Of a stretch of 27,484 nucleotides of DNA, positions 6,467 to 14,673 are shown one piece after another. A model generated the notes under the pieces. The model was not told the DNA's origin. It saw only the letters and a program-made list of their open reading frames with translations, and searched no databases. This DNA comes from Candidatus Sericytochromatia bacterium (GTDB taxonomy: Bacteria; Cyanobacteriota; Sericytochromatia; UBA7694), in the NCBI GenBank assembly GCA_913773825.1, contig CAJYHH010001038.1, forward strand, positions 1 through 27,484. The letters run 5' to 3'. Positions within the stretch are counted from its first letter, which is position 1. Each line of letters opens with the position of its first letter. The translations under genes were made by a program, and so were the position numbers.

Positions 6467-7930
6467 CTAAATCGGGAATTCAGGTGCGATAGAAGGGGTT
6501 GGAGGCTGTATCGGGGCCGGCCCCGTCTCAAGTGCCTGACGGATATCGCTGAGAATTTCAGCAAAGAAGTTTTTGTCCCGTGTGTTTTCAAGCTTGAGTA
6601 AGGCTTCATCAGGTGTAAGCCAGCTTGAATCGGGGCTTAAAAGCCCCTTTTGTTCGGTGCTGAATAAATACATATAAGTGGTCTGGAGTTCGCGGCTTTG
6701 ATCAGCCTGAGTATCACGCTGATAAGAGCCTAAAGACTGAACTAAATGTAAATACGAGATGCCAGCTGCTTCAAAAATTTGGCGCTGGGCTGTCACAGCT
6801 GGTTCTTCGCCAATTTCAATCCGCCCTTGAGGGAGAGACCAGTTGAGTTCTTGTTTGATTAAGAGCACTTCGCCATCTGCATTGAGCACCACACCACCTG
6901 CACAATAAGTATGAGTAGGGGCGTGAGTTGATGTTTTGGCTGCCACACGTGGTGTCGTTTGGCCTGAATCACTCTTTCCGATTTGATCGGTCAGTTTTTG
7001 GTGGCGTTCTTCAAGCTGCTGATGGGTGTTTTCAAGCTCCGTCAGGTTGACGCGCAGGCGCTGCGTTTCAGCTTGTAAATCAGCGTAGCGTTTGGCATTA
7101 AAAATAGCTATTGCCGCATGGTCTGCTAAATAATCAAAGAGAAACTGATCCACTTCAGTAAAGTTATTCATCAGCTGACGGGCATCAACATAAAACAGAC
7201 CGATAATGCGATCATGTAACAGCAGGGGAGCACACATCGCAGAATAAATTTTTAAAGACATCATGCTCTCTGATGGAGGAGCGCTGCTGGCATGATTCTC
7301 GCTAAAGCGCACAACGGTTTTGCGTTTATCAAGTGCGTCCTGCAAAATAGATTGTGAGATATCTGCTTCTCCAGCTTCAACTTTGTCGCGGTCAATGCGG
7401 TAGGTTGTGGCGTATTTCCACTGAATCTGACCTTTACCATCAGTCAGAACAATTAAGCCTCGTTCCGCATTAGTAAGGCTGATGCCTTCTTTTAGGATCT
7501 GCATCAGAATCGCATCCAGGCTATTGAGTAAGACAACAGATTGGGTCACTTTTTTAAGCCGCAGTAAATCGTCACGATGAACAAAGTGGCGCTGAATGTC
7601 CATCATGGTGCGCCCTTTATCTTGCTCTGGCATCACTTCAGCTTCTTCTAAAAACAAAAGCTGAATATCGCTTGAGATTTGAATCCGGTCGTTGGGTTCA
7701 AGCTTTTTTTGCTTGATCCTCACACCATTTACAAAGACATAATTAGTAGAATTGAGATCCTGTAAAACATAATGGCCGTTTTCGCGATATAGACGAGCAT
7801 GATTACGAGATACTTTGGGATGCTCAAAAACGAGATCGTTTTCTTTGCTGCGCCCAATTGTATAGCTGTCTTTGTTCAGGGGATAGTGTTTGACAATCTC
7901 CTGCCCCTGCATCAATGCCAGTTGTTTCAT
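6467..7930 (-). CDS. FHA-GAF-Nudix fusion protein with degenerate Nudix box
   Basis: A 487-residue cytoplasmic protein. The N-terminal FHA domain (about 1-95) has the phosphothreonine-binding signature GRS at 26-28, SRNHA at 41-45 and VNG at 67-69. A GAF-type sensor domain follows (about 125-280; AERGLIVL, MCAPLL, IGLFYVD). A coiled coil covers about 283-318 and a Thr-rich linker reaches 340. The C-terminal Nudix domain (about 341-470) resembles Ap4A-hydrolase types (WSLPQGRIEIGEE). In its Nudix box (G369 to I391), two of the consensus glutamates are changed: Q384 replaces the Glu after Arg383, and A388 replaces the second Glu of the EE pair. Catalysis is therefore doubtful and the domain may bind nucleotides as a sensor. 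The ATG has AGGA upstream. The ABC-F gene lies 108 bp upstream on the same strand. Confidence 0.88.
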   Translation of the reverse strand: MKQLALMQGQEIVKHYPLNKDSYTIGRSKENDLVFEHPKVSRNHARLYRENGHYVLQDLNSTNYVFVNGVRIKQKKLEPNDRIQISSDIQLLFLEEAEVMPEQDKGRTMMDIQRHFVHRDDLLRLKKVTQSVVLLNSLDAILMQILKEGISLTNAERGLIVLTDGKGQIQWKYATTYRIDRDKVEAGEADISQSILQDALDKRKTVVRFSENHASSAPPSESMMSLKIYSAMCAPLLLHDRIIGLFYVDARQLMNNFTEVDQFLFDYLADHAAIAIFNAKRYADLQAETQRLRVNLTELENTHQQLEERHQKLTDQIGKSDSGQTTPRVAAKTSTHAPTHTYCAGGVVLNADGEVLLIKQELNWSLPQGRIEIGEEPAVTAQRQIFEAAGISYLHLVQSLGSYQRDTQADQSRELQTTYMYLFSTEQKGLLSPDSSWLTPDEALLKLENTRDKNFFAEILSDIRQALETGPAPIQPPTPSIAPEFPI

Positions 7931-8009
7931 GCCCGCGTCCTGTTACGTACTCGCCACTTGTGCCTCAATTTTACACAATTTCGCAACAAAGTGAAATCAG
8001 GGGGGATTC

Positions 8010-8030
8010 AGAGCAAACTTGGTTTGCCCT
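8010..8030 (-). terminator. Hairpin between the ABC-F and FHA-Nudix genes
   Basis: AGAGCAAAC (8010-8018) pairs with GTTTGCCCT (8022-8030) with one G-T pair and a 3-nt loop, just after the ABC-F stop codon on the minus strand. There is no T-run, so it may be an mRNA 3'-end hairpin rather than a full terminator. Confidence 0.4.
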
Positions 8031-8038
8031 AAACCTGT

Positions 8039-9964
8039 TTAAACCTCGTCATTGGCCAATAATTGCTGGTACTCACTTTCGGTGCTTTCCCACTCTTCAA
8101 AACGCTGCTCAAGTTCTTGCTGTAGCTGTTTCTGGCGAGTTAAGAGTTTCTCTTGCTGGTTTGCATCTGCGTTGGCGTAGGCTTCGGCCAGCGCAATGTC
8201 GTTACTCGCAATTGAGTCTTCAAGCTGCTGGCAACGGGTCTCAAGTTCAGGAATTTTTTTTTCGAGATTGCGCAGACGGCGCTGTTGGGTTTTACGCGCT
8301 TCGTAGTCGACTTGTTGCTGCTGCTTTTCATTGCTGACAGTCTGGCTTTGACGCGGTAGCTGGCTGCGGCTGAGATGATCCACATTTTGCTTTTCAAGGT
8401 ACTCAGCATAAGTGCCTTTAAAGTCCTGAAGTCCTTCTGGGGTAATTTCCAGTATCCGGGTGGCAATTTCAGAGACAAAATAACGGTTATGTGAAACAAA
8501 GATGAGTGTACCTGGGTAGGCTTGTAGGGCTTCAGCCAGGGTATCAATGGCTTCCATGTCCAAATGGTTAGTTGGTTCATCCAGGACCAGTACATTACCA
8601 CCCTCAAGCATCAGGCGTGAAAAGACCAGACGTGTTGCTTCGCCACCGCTAAGTGTCGAAATTTTATGCCTGACAACATTCCCTTCAAACAACATGCGTC
8701 CTAATAAACCCCTGACGCGGGTTTCGGGCTGATCCCCAGCAAAGCCTGAAAGCCAGTCATAGAGGCTTTTATCTGGTGGCAGTACTTGACGGTAATCCTG
8801 AGGAAAATACCCAGGATGAGTTTCATGCCCCCAAGTGATTTTGCCTTCGTCAGCTTTGATTTCCTGCATCATAATTTTAAGCAGGGTTGATTTGCCAATT
8901 CCATTGGGACCAATTAAGGCAATTTTATCGCCGCGTTCTACTTCAAACGTGACATTATCGAGGACCTTGCGCTCTGCAAAGGTTTTGCTAATATGTTTGA
9001 CCTTGAGCGTGATATTGCCGGAGCGTTCTTTAGCTTCAAAGTCAAAGCTGGGGTAACGGCGTGAGGATGGCTGAAGGTCAATATCATCAAGCTTTTCGAG
9101 CATTTTGACGCGCGACTGTACAGCCGATGCTTTGGTTGCTTTAGCACGAAAACGGTCAATAAACTTCTGAGTTTCTTCGCGCAGTTTGTCCTGGCGCCCG
9201 AGCTCTTTTTCTTTTTGCTCACGAGCCTGAAGTTTGGCAGATAAAAAGCTTTCGTAGTTGCCGCTATAAACTTTTAGTGTCCCGTAATCAATGTCGATGA
9301 TGTCTGTTGAGACTTCATCTAAAAAAGCTCGGTCATGAGACACAACAATTAATAGACCTGCAAAACGTGACAGATAGCCTGCCAGCCACTGAATGGCGTA
9401 AAGATCTAAGTGGTTTGTGGGTTCGTCAAGCAGCAGAATATCAGGGCTGCTAAACAGCAGTTGAGCCATTAAGACACGTAGTTTATAGCCACCAGATAGT
9501 GTCTTTAGCGGCAGTTCATGACGACTGGCTTCAAGGCCTAAACCATTTAGTAGTCGGGCTGCTTCACTGGCTGCAGCATAGCCATTTTCTTTTTCTATGA
9601 CAGCTTCAGCTCTGGCATAAGCAGCTGTATCAGCTTCGCTGAATTCACCTTTTGCTCGTAGCTTCTGCTGTTCCTGCATGGCTTGCCAAAGCGCAGGACG
9701 GCCTTGCATCACGGTGTCTAAAAGGCTCTGTTCTTCATAGCGAAAATGGTCTTGTTTAAGAATGCCGACTTTGACATCAGATGGCCAGCTCAGGGTGCCA
9801 ACATAGCCGCTCATTTCGCCCGTGAGAACGCTTAAAAAAGTTGATTTACCAGCGCCATTGGCGCCAATCAGGCCGTAGCGATGGCCTGGATGCATTAAAA
9901 GACTGACGTTTTCAAACAGGGTGCGTTCGCCAAAATGCACCCCAAGGTCCCTGATTTCAAGCAT
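8039..9964 (-). CDS. ABC-F family ATP-binding protein (ribosome-associated type)
   Basis: This 641-residue protein has two ABC ATPase cassettes and no membrane segment, the ABC-F layout of proteins that act on the ribosome. Cassette 1 has Walker A GANGAGKST at 34-42, signature LSGGY at 156-160 and Walker B ILLLDEP near 176-182. The linker (about 240-300), rich in Lys, Arg and Glu, is the P-site tRNA interaction region. Cassette 2 has Walker A GPNGIGKST at 352-360, signature LSGGE at 438-442 and DEPTNHLD near 462-469. A C-terminal coiled coil (about 550-641) resembles that of Uup. The start of cassette 1 (YGLIGANG, QDHFRYEE, LLDTVMQG, LW) resembles YbiT. The exact subfamily is unclear. A ribosome-binding AGGA precedes the ATG. 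Confidence 0.94.
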   Translation of the reverse strand: MLEIRDLGVHFGERTLFENVSLLMHPGHRYGLIGANGAGKSTFLSVLTGEMSGYVGTLSWPSDVKVGILKQDHFRYEEQSLLDTVMQGRPALWQAMQEQQKLRAKGEFSEADTAAYARAEAVIEKENGYAAASEAARLLNGLGLEASRHELPLKTLSGGYKLRVLMAQLLFSSPDILLLDEPTNHLDLYAIQWLAGYLSRFAGLLIVVSHDRAFLDEVSTDIIDIDYGTLKVYSGNYESFLSAKLQAREQKEKELGRQDKLREETQKFIDRFRAKATKASAVQSRVKMLEKLDDIDLQPSSRRYPSFDFEAKERSGNITLKVKHISKTFAERKVLDNVTFEVERGDKIALIGPNGIGKSTLLKIMMQEIKADEGKITWGHETHPGYFPQDYRQVLPPDKSLYDWLSGFAGDQPETRVRGLLGRMLFEGNVVRHKISTLSGGEATRLVFSRLMLEGGNVLVLDEPTNHLDMEAIDTLAEALQAYPGTLIFVSHNRYFVSEIATRILEITPEGLQDFKGTYAEYLEKQNVDHLSRSQLPRQSQTVSNEKQQQQVDYEARKTQQRRLRNLEKKIPELETRCQQLEDSIASNDIALAEAYANADANQQEKLLTRQKQLQQELEQRFEEWESTESEYQQLLANDEV

Positions 9965-10034
9965 GGAGAGTCCTGTAGGAATGATTAAATTCTTGTGAGT
10001 TCGATTGGGTCGATCTGTTTTACATGATACGAAA

Positions 10035-10067
10035 AGACAGAGTCCAGAGCATAGTGAACTTCTGTCT
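10035..10067 (-). terminator. Candidate terminator of the lipase-like gene
   Basis: AGACAGA (10035-10041) pairs with TCTGTCT (10061-10067) around a 19-nt loop. On the minus strand the second arm is followed by TTTTCG. It lies 35 bp after the stop codon of the lipase-like gene and before the ABC-F gene. Confidence 0.5.
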
Positions 10068-10101
10068 GAGTCAATTCTTACTTGTTAACTTACTGATGAA
10101 C

Positions 10102-11448
10102 TTACTTGTAGAGCAGTTGTTTGAGCTCTTGAGTAAACGCGTTGGTGACGCGTGGGTTATAAGCAATTTCACCGTGTCCGGCTGTGCCAACATCTGTAAT
10201 TTCTTGATTGATCGCACCTGTAACCGGGCTACCTTGAATGCCAAACCGGGGTTCCATTTTAAGGCCTTCGGTGTCGCGTAGCTGATAAAAACTTATAAAT
10301 TTGTCGACGTTAGCAGGCGCATAAAGACTTTCAGGCTGAGCGCGGTGACGCACTAAAGGTGGATAGACTTTTTTCTGGTTGACTTCAATTAAGGGTAGCG
10401 CATCAAGCATGCCGCGCAGACGATTGGTATTGTGCTCAGTCCCTTTGTTAATCAGTTCTTTGGCAGCCTCACCCACGGCTTCATGCGCTTCGCGGACCGG
10501 ATCAATGGTCAAAGCAAAAGGAAATTGTAAAGGCGCGCCATGAGTGTCTTTTAATAGTTTGGCTTTTTCCAAAAACTTGACGGCGCTCCGCCCGCCGCTG
10601 CTATGAGTCACAATCACAAATTTTGGATCTTTGCCCTGAGCTTGGGCCTGGGTCTGAATATCAAGAATCGTCTTGATAGCCTGATTAATGCCTGGCGTTT
10701 CGCCGATACTGCTGCCAATTACTTCTCGCATAAGTTGTTTAACAGAAGTGTTTTGGATAGCGCTGGGGTGTGACAAGGCTTCAAACTCTTCAGAAGGAAA
10801 GCTCAGCCATTGAGTGTGTTGATTCAGTTCAGGCTGCTGCATCAGACTTTCAAGCGGCCCTGCTGCTAAGCCTGACCAGTTAACGGCTTTGCCTTCTTTG
10901 GCGGTCAGACCAGAGCTAACGGCGTTGTATAACGCGCCATTTGTGCTCAGGCCCTGATGTTCTAGGCGTCTAGCTGCTTCCTGCATAATCGGAGCTTGCC
11001 TTGCATCAAAGGCACCAGTACCTTCAAATGCAATGATTACCAGTTCTGAGCCATCATAATAGACTCTTTTGCTATCAGACTGGTTTGGGCTAGTTGTTTG
11101 GTTGTGGGGAGGATAAAGAGCCTGACTCTGTAGGCGTTGGTTTAAAACATGGCGACTTTCACCTGGTCGAGCTGGCACGTTAGTGTAACTGGACTGAATC
11201 GCGGCATCAACAGCGGCCTGAATCTGGGCTGGTGTGGCAGGTGTAAGCTGAATGGCCTGAGCTTCAAAACTCAGTTGTGGCATCGCTGAACCTGCTGCCG
11301 TTGGCTTATGGCTGAGTTGATCTGAAGCTTGAGGATCTGGATGATTTAAAGCTGCTTGTGGCTTTTCTGGACCTTGCTGTTTGTTATGAGACACAGCCGG
11401 GTTCACAGCTTGGTAGGTTGGCAGGGTGCTTAGCTTAAATTCAGACAT
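10102..11448 (-). CDS. Lipase-like alpha/beta hydrolase with long disordered N terminus
   Basis: This is a protein of 448 residues. The ATG at 11448 is chosen over an upstream in-frame start because AAGAGG stands 8 nt before it and the extra 27 residues are not conserved-looking. Residues 1-110 are rich in Gln, Pro, His and Ala and probably disordered. The hydrolase part shows a strand with IIAFEGTGAFD near 138, a nucleophile elbow VTHSSGGRS (Ser283), an acid candidate in LTIDPVREAHE (Asp316) and a late His in TAGHGEIAYNP (His425). Together these resemble a class-3-lipase-type Ser-Asp-His triad. There is no signal peptide. Substrate and location are unknown; a secreted effector-like enzyme is possible, and so is a cytoplasmic esterase. 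Confidence 0.7.
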   Translation of the reverse strand: MSEFKLSTLPTYQAVNPAVSHNKQQGPEKPQAALNHPDPQASDQLSHKPTAAGSAMPQLSFEAQAIQLTPATPAQIQAAVDAAIQSSYTNVPARPGESRHVLNQRLQSQALYPPHNQTTSPNQSDSKRVYYDGSELVIIAFEGTGAFDARQAPIMQEAARRLEHQGLSTNGALYNAVSSGLTAKEGKAVNWSGLAAGPLESLMQQPELNQHTQWLSFPSEEFEALSHPSAIQNTSVKQLMREVIGSSIGETPGINQAIKTILDIQTQAQAQGKDPKFVIVTHSSGGRSAVKFLEKAKLLKDTHGAPLQFPFALTIDPVREAHEAVGEAAKELINKGTEHNTNRLRGMLDALPLIEVNQKKVYPPLVRHRAQPESLYAPANVDKFISFYQLRDTEGLKMEPRFGIQGSPVTGAINQEITDVGTAGHGEIAYNPRVTNAFTQELKQLLYK

Positions 11449-11602
11449 CTCGCTTACCTCTTTGCACGCTATCGCCCATGGCAAAGTGATTCTTGTCTGA
11501 ATTAATGATATATAAATAAGAGCAAACAAGACTGGAGAGAAGATTGGAAGCTAGGGAGTTGCTGAGAGAGCTGAGCTTAGAGAGAGTTCTGACCAAGAAA
11601 GC

Positions 11603-11670
11603 AGCGCTGGCAGCCTGTGGTGGCGGCAGGACCGCCAGTAGGGGTGAGGGGACAGCAGGCTGCCAGAGCT
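11603..11670. ncRNA. Large nested stem-loop, candidate structured RNA
   Basis: CTGGCAGCCTG (11607-11617) pairs perfectly over 11 bp with CAGGCTGCCAG (11656-11666). The stem extends by three more pairs (AGC/GCT) across one mismatch. Inside it is a second perfect hairpin, TGGCGG (11621-11626) with CCGCCA (11632-11637). The strand of any transcript is unknown: on the minus strand it would lie in the leader of the lipase-like gene, about 155 nt before its start codon. No T-run follows on either strand, so it is not an ordinary terminator. I did not recognise a known RNA family. Confidence 0.45.
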
Positions 11671-11757
11671 AAAAAGCAATTGCTACTTTCCAAATAGGTT
11701 GAGAACTTTCTTATTCTTACACATAATCTTCAATTTTACCTGAATGTTCGCTTAAAA

Positions 11758-11769
11758 TTGCTTAAGCAA
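11758..11769. promoter_or_regulatory. 12-bp palindrome with flanking GCTTRA repeats
   Basis: TTGCTTAAGCAA is a perfect palindrome. GCTTAA also occurs exactly 10 bp upstream (11750) and GCTTGA 13 bp downstream (11773). This looks like an operator cluster, about 150 bp before the glycosyltransferase start. Confidence 0.35.
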
Positions 11770-11913
11770 ATGGCTTGAAAATCGGTTTTTAGCCCTTAAT
11801 TTTTGTTTTTTGTTGGAATAGAGATTAGCTACAGACGATGACAGTTATTTTGTTAAGCCGTAATGTAAGAAGATCTCTGTGTTTCCCTGTAGCCCCTGGC
11901 ACACAGCCCATAG

Positions 11914-11919
11914 CATAAT
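11914..11919 (+). promoter_or_regulatory. -10 box placed for a leaderless mRNA
   Basis: CATAAT (one mismatch to TATAAT) ends six bases before the ATG at 11926, the same arrangement as at the response regulator gene. No Shine-Dalgarno sequence is present. Confidence 0.45.
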
Positions 11920-11925
11920 ACCCCC

Positions 11926-14604
11926 ATGTCGCTTCAGGTTTACCTGCTGCTTAATAGTCTGCCACAGGATACAGGCACTTTTGCCGCTTTATTCCAGCAG
12001 CTCCAGCAAACTACACGCTTTTCGCTAACGGTGATTAATAACGGTCAGCCGTTTAATCCCAAGCGTTTATTTCATCAGCTTGGGCTGACTTTTCGTCTGC
12101 AGGAATATCCTTTGCGTTTTCATCCAGCGCAATTACTGGCTGCTCAGTTAAATCAGACAGCACAGGCTAATCCGCTTAAAGGGGAACAGTTTCTTTGGCT
12201 GGAGGACCGTTTGCTCTGGCATCCCGGGCACCTGCCTAATTGGTTAACCGAACTTGATAACTGGACCTGGATTATGCCGCGCTTGTTGCCGGCCAAAACT
12301 TTACATGATACAGGGCGTATTTATCAGCTCCAGGCCTTATCAGCCCCGATTCAGGAGCCTAAACTGCTGGGGTTGCATCCCGACTGCTTTCCACCTTGTT
12401 TGTGTTTTAACCGTTCGGGTCTGCCTGTGCTTAAAGAATGGCTGCGTCCAGAAGGCCAATTGCCGCTGTTAATGATGGGCGCTTGTGATACCTCGGTACC
12501 GGCCTGGCATCCTTATCCTGCTCCAGAGCCAAGTCAAACAGAATTTGCTCTGGAGATACCTGAGGCTTTAGCTCGCTGGCAGCGAATTCTTGACAATCGT
12601 GATCCTAAGCCTCGCCAGCAGGCTTTGCTAGAATCTTTGCAGCGTGCTCTGCCTGATTCACAAGCTGTTTATGCACGTTTAGCACCCATGTTGGAGCCAA
12701 AAGACGCCGTTGAGTTGCTTGAAATTGCGATGCGTCGCCATCTTATTTACCCTGATTTGCTGGCGTTGATGGCACAGGCTTTGATGGCTTGTCATCAGAG
12801 CGATTTAGCCGGTGTTTATCTGCCTTATTTGCAACAGCGCTTTCCGGCTTTTGAGATGCCAGTCTCCCCTTGGCCCAATCGGGGTGGTGCTAGTGTACGT
12901 CTTAGCGCTCAGGCTTTACCACGTACAGCCCGTTTGTCAGTTTGTCTGATTGTTCGGGACGAAGCTGAGGCCTTACCTGGCTGTTTTGCCAGTCTAACAG
13001 GCTTAAAAGCTGAGCTAATTGTGATTGATACAGGTTCTGTGGATCATAGCCCAGAGCTGGCTTTAAGCCATGGTGCTCAGGTTGACTATTTGCCCTGGCA
13101 GGCGGATTTTGCCCAGGCTCGCAATCGTGCTCTAGAGCTGGCCAGTGGAGACTGGATTTTAATGCTGGATGCAGATGAGCGCCTGGACCCTCAAGCGATT
13201 GGCTTATTAAAAAATCTTTTGACAGATCCGCCCCCGGGTTTGCCGGTTTATCAGGTACCTGTTCATCGGCTTGATAGCAACGGCGAGACTGTCCAGATTC
13301 GCAGTCTGCCCCGTTTGTTTCCGCGACACTCTTTGCTTCGTTACCAGGGGTACTTGCTAGAGGATATTCAGTATTCAGGTCCTGGTGAACTGAGGCCAGC
13401 GATTTTGCCAGGATTGCGATTGCTTGAAATTCCAGCTTCTCCTGTGCGTCAAGAGAGACGTTTAGCTTGGCTCAAGGATTTCTGCGAGCGTGATGCTTCA
13501 CAGACAACTTGGCTATTAGCCTTGGCTGACGCCCTGGCTGAAGACAGTCAGTGGTCTGAAGCTTTGATTGCCTACGAGCAGGCTTTATCTTGCTGGGTTG
13601 AACAAGAGAAGTTAACCGATCTGGCTGTTCCAGCTGTTTTAGGCAGGCTAAAAGCATTGCAAGAGTTGGACCGTCAGAATGATGCTCTCAAAGCTGCGCT
13701 TGAAGCTGAAAAACTTTGCCAAAATCAGCCTGACTACTGGTTTTTGTTGGGGTGTCTACAGCGTCATAAAGGGGATGTCGCTGGTGCTGTTCAGGCCTTT
13801 GAGCGCTGTTTGGAATTAAGAGGCGATCAGGCCTGTTTGCGTGAACTGGCGGAGTTGTATCGGAATCGGGTTTTGGATCCTTCCCTAGAGCCACGTCGAC
13901 GCCAGCAATTAGCCCAAAAATGGCTGACACGCCTGCTTCAGCTTTTGCCTCTGCATCCCGATGGACGTTGGCAGCCTAATTCTCCTTCTTTGTTTTTGTT
14001 AATGGCCGAAGCTGCTTTGATTTTAGCCCGTCAACAGCGCGGGACGTCTGCTTTGGCTTTTTATCGCGAAGCTCTACCACCAGAATCTGCCCAACAATCT
14101 TTAGCTTATTATGCTGAGACAGCTTTAGTTTATCTTGAGGGTAGTCCTGCGCAGCTGACAGATCGTTTGCCATCGGATTATGAGTATGAAACCGTCAGGG
14201 ATTTACAGCTTAAGCCCTATACGCTTCATGATTTTTGCCAGGCTCTGTGGCTGCGGCCCGAAATTGATGGGCCTGAACTGGCAACAGCTTTGCTGACGAT
14301 GGCTGCCTTTGCTCAGCAAGATCTAAGTCTTTGGCTTTTATTGAGTCATTTATTAGCTGGTTCGAGTCAAAGTGATGCTGCCTTAAACGTGCTAGAACAA
14401 GCCCGTTCGGTGCTGCCAGCAAATCCCTATTTGCTTTGTCAGTTAGTTCGTTTGTTGTTAGAACGTGAAGAAGATAGATTGGCTGAACAGCGTCTGGATG
14501 AAGCTTTAAGTCTAAAACCAGATCTAGAAGATGCTTTGCATTTGCAGCAGCTTCTGGCGGCTAAAAAACATCGAAAACGATATACTGAAAACCTTATCAC
14601 CTGA
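11926..14604 (+). CDS. Two-part glycosyltransferase with C-terminal TPR region
   Basis: An 892-residue protein. Residues 1-200 look like a reduced glycosyltransferase-type domain (VYLLLNSL, LTVINNG, FLWLEDRLLW) without a clear DxD. Residues about 337-510 form a clear GT2 domain: LSVCLIVRDEAEAL, ELIVIDTGSVDHS, ARNRALELASGDW and the metal-binding LDADE with Asp415 and Asp417. The rest is helical with TPR-like units (WSEALIAYEQAL, GDVAGAVQAFERCLEL). It matches the pattern of TPR-containing GT2 enzymes that modify proteins, peptides or surface glycans. There is no signal peptide or membrane segment, so it acts in the cytoplasm. The start has no Shine-Dalgarno sequence. Donor and acceptor are unknown. 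Confidence 0.85.
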   Translation: MSLQVYLLLNSLPQDTGTFAALFQQLQQTTRFSLTVINNGQPFNPKRLFHQLGLTFRLQEYPLRFHPAQLLAAQLNQTAQANPLKGEQFLWLEDRLLWHPGHLPNWLTELDNWTWIMPRLLPAKTLHDTGRIYQLQALSAPIQEPKLLGLHPDCFPPCLCFNRSGLPVLKEWLRPEGQLPLLMMGACDTSVPAWHPYPAPEPSQTEFALEIPEALARWQRILDNRDPKPRQQALLESLQRALPDSQAVYARLAPMLEPKDAVELLEIAMRRHLIYPDLLALMAQALMACHQSDLAGVYLPYLQQRFPAFEMPVSPWPNRGGASVRLSAQALPRTARLSVCLIVRDEAEALPGCFASLTGLKAELIVIDTGSVDHSPELALSHGAQVDYLPWQADFAQARNRALELASGDWILMLDADERLDPQAIGLLKNLLTDPPPGLPVYQVPVHRLDSNGETVQIRSLPRLFPRHSLLRYQGYLLEDIQYSGPGELRPAILPGLRLLEIPASPVRQERRLAWLKDFCERDASQTTWLLALADALAEDSQWSEALIAYEQALSCWVEQEKLTDLAVPAVLGRLKALQELDRQNDALKAALEAEKLCQNQPDYWFLLGCLQRHKGDVAGAVQAFERCLELRGDQACLRELAELYRNRVLDPSLEPRRRQQLAQKWLTRLLQLLPLHPDGRWQPNSPSLFLLMAEAALILARQQRGTSALAFYREALPPESAQQSLAYYAETALVYLEGSPAQLTDRLPSDYEYETVRDLQLKPYTLHDFCQALWLRPEIDGPELATALLTMAAFAQQDLSLWLLLSHLLAGSSQSDAALNVLEQARSVLPANPYLLCQLVRLLLEREEDRLAEQRLDEALSLKPDLEDALHLQQLLAAKKHRKRYTENLIT

Positions 14605-14617
14605 GTGAAGGTGATAA
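14594..14617 (+). terminator. Hairpin spanning the glycosyltransferase stop codon
   Basis: TTATCACCT (14594-14602) pairs perfectly with AGGTGATAA (14609-14617) around a 6-nt loop that contains part of the TGA stop. No T-run follows, so it may be a partial terminator or 3'-end stabiliser ahead of the HAD gene. Confidence 0.4.
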
Positions 14618-14673
14618 ATCAATATTGGATAATGCAGCACACTGCCTGCGATGATTCTTAAGGAGAACTTCTG

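Larger units (their letters stand above)
11449..11925. other. 477-bp divergent intergenic region with a large stem-loop
   Basis: This region separates the minus-strand lipase-like gene from the plus-strand glycosyltransferase. It holds an AT-rich TATATAAATA stretch (about 11508-11518) suited to the lipase-like promoter, purine-rich GAGAG runs at 11530-11590, the stem-loop at 11603-11670, a perfect 8-bp palindrome GCAATTGC (11676-11683), a 12-bp palindrome at 11758-11769 and the promoter-like box at 11914-11919. No coding sequence was found. Confidence 0.6.

Noticed and set aside
6350..6609. Overlapping small frames on both strands at the 3' end of the FHA-Nudix gene
   Set aside because: They lie opposite or out of frame with the Nudix C terminus and lack ribosome-binding sites.
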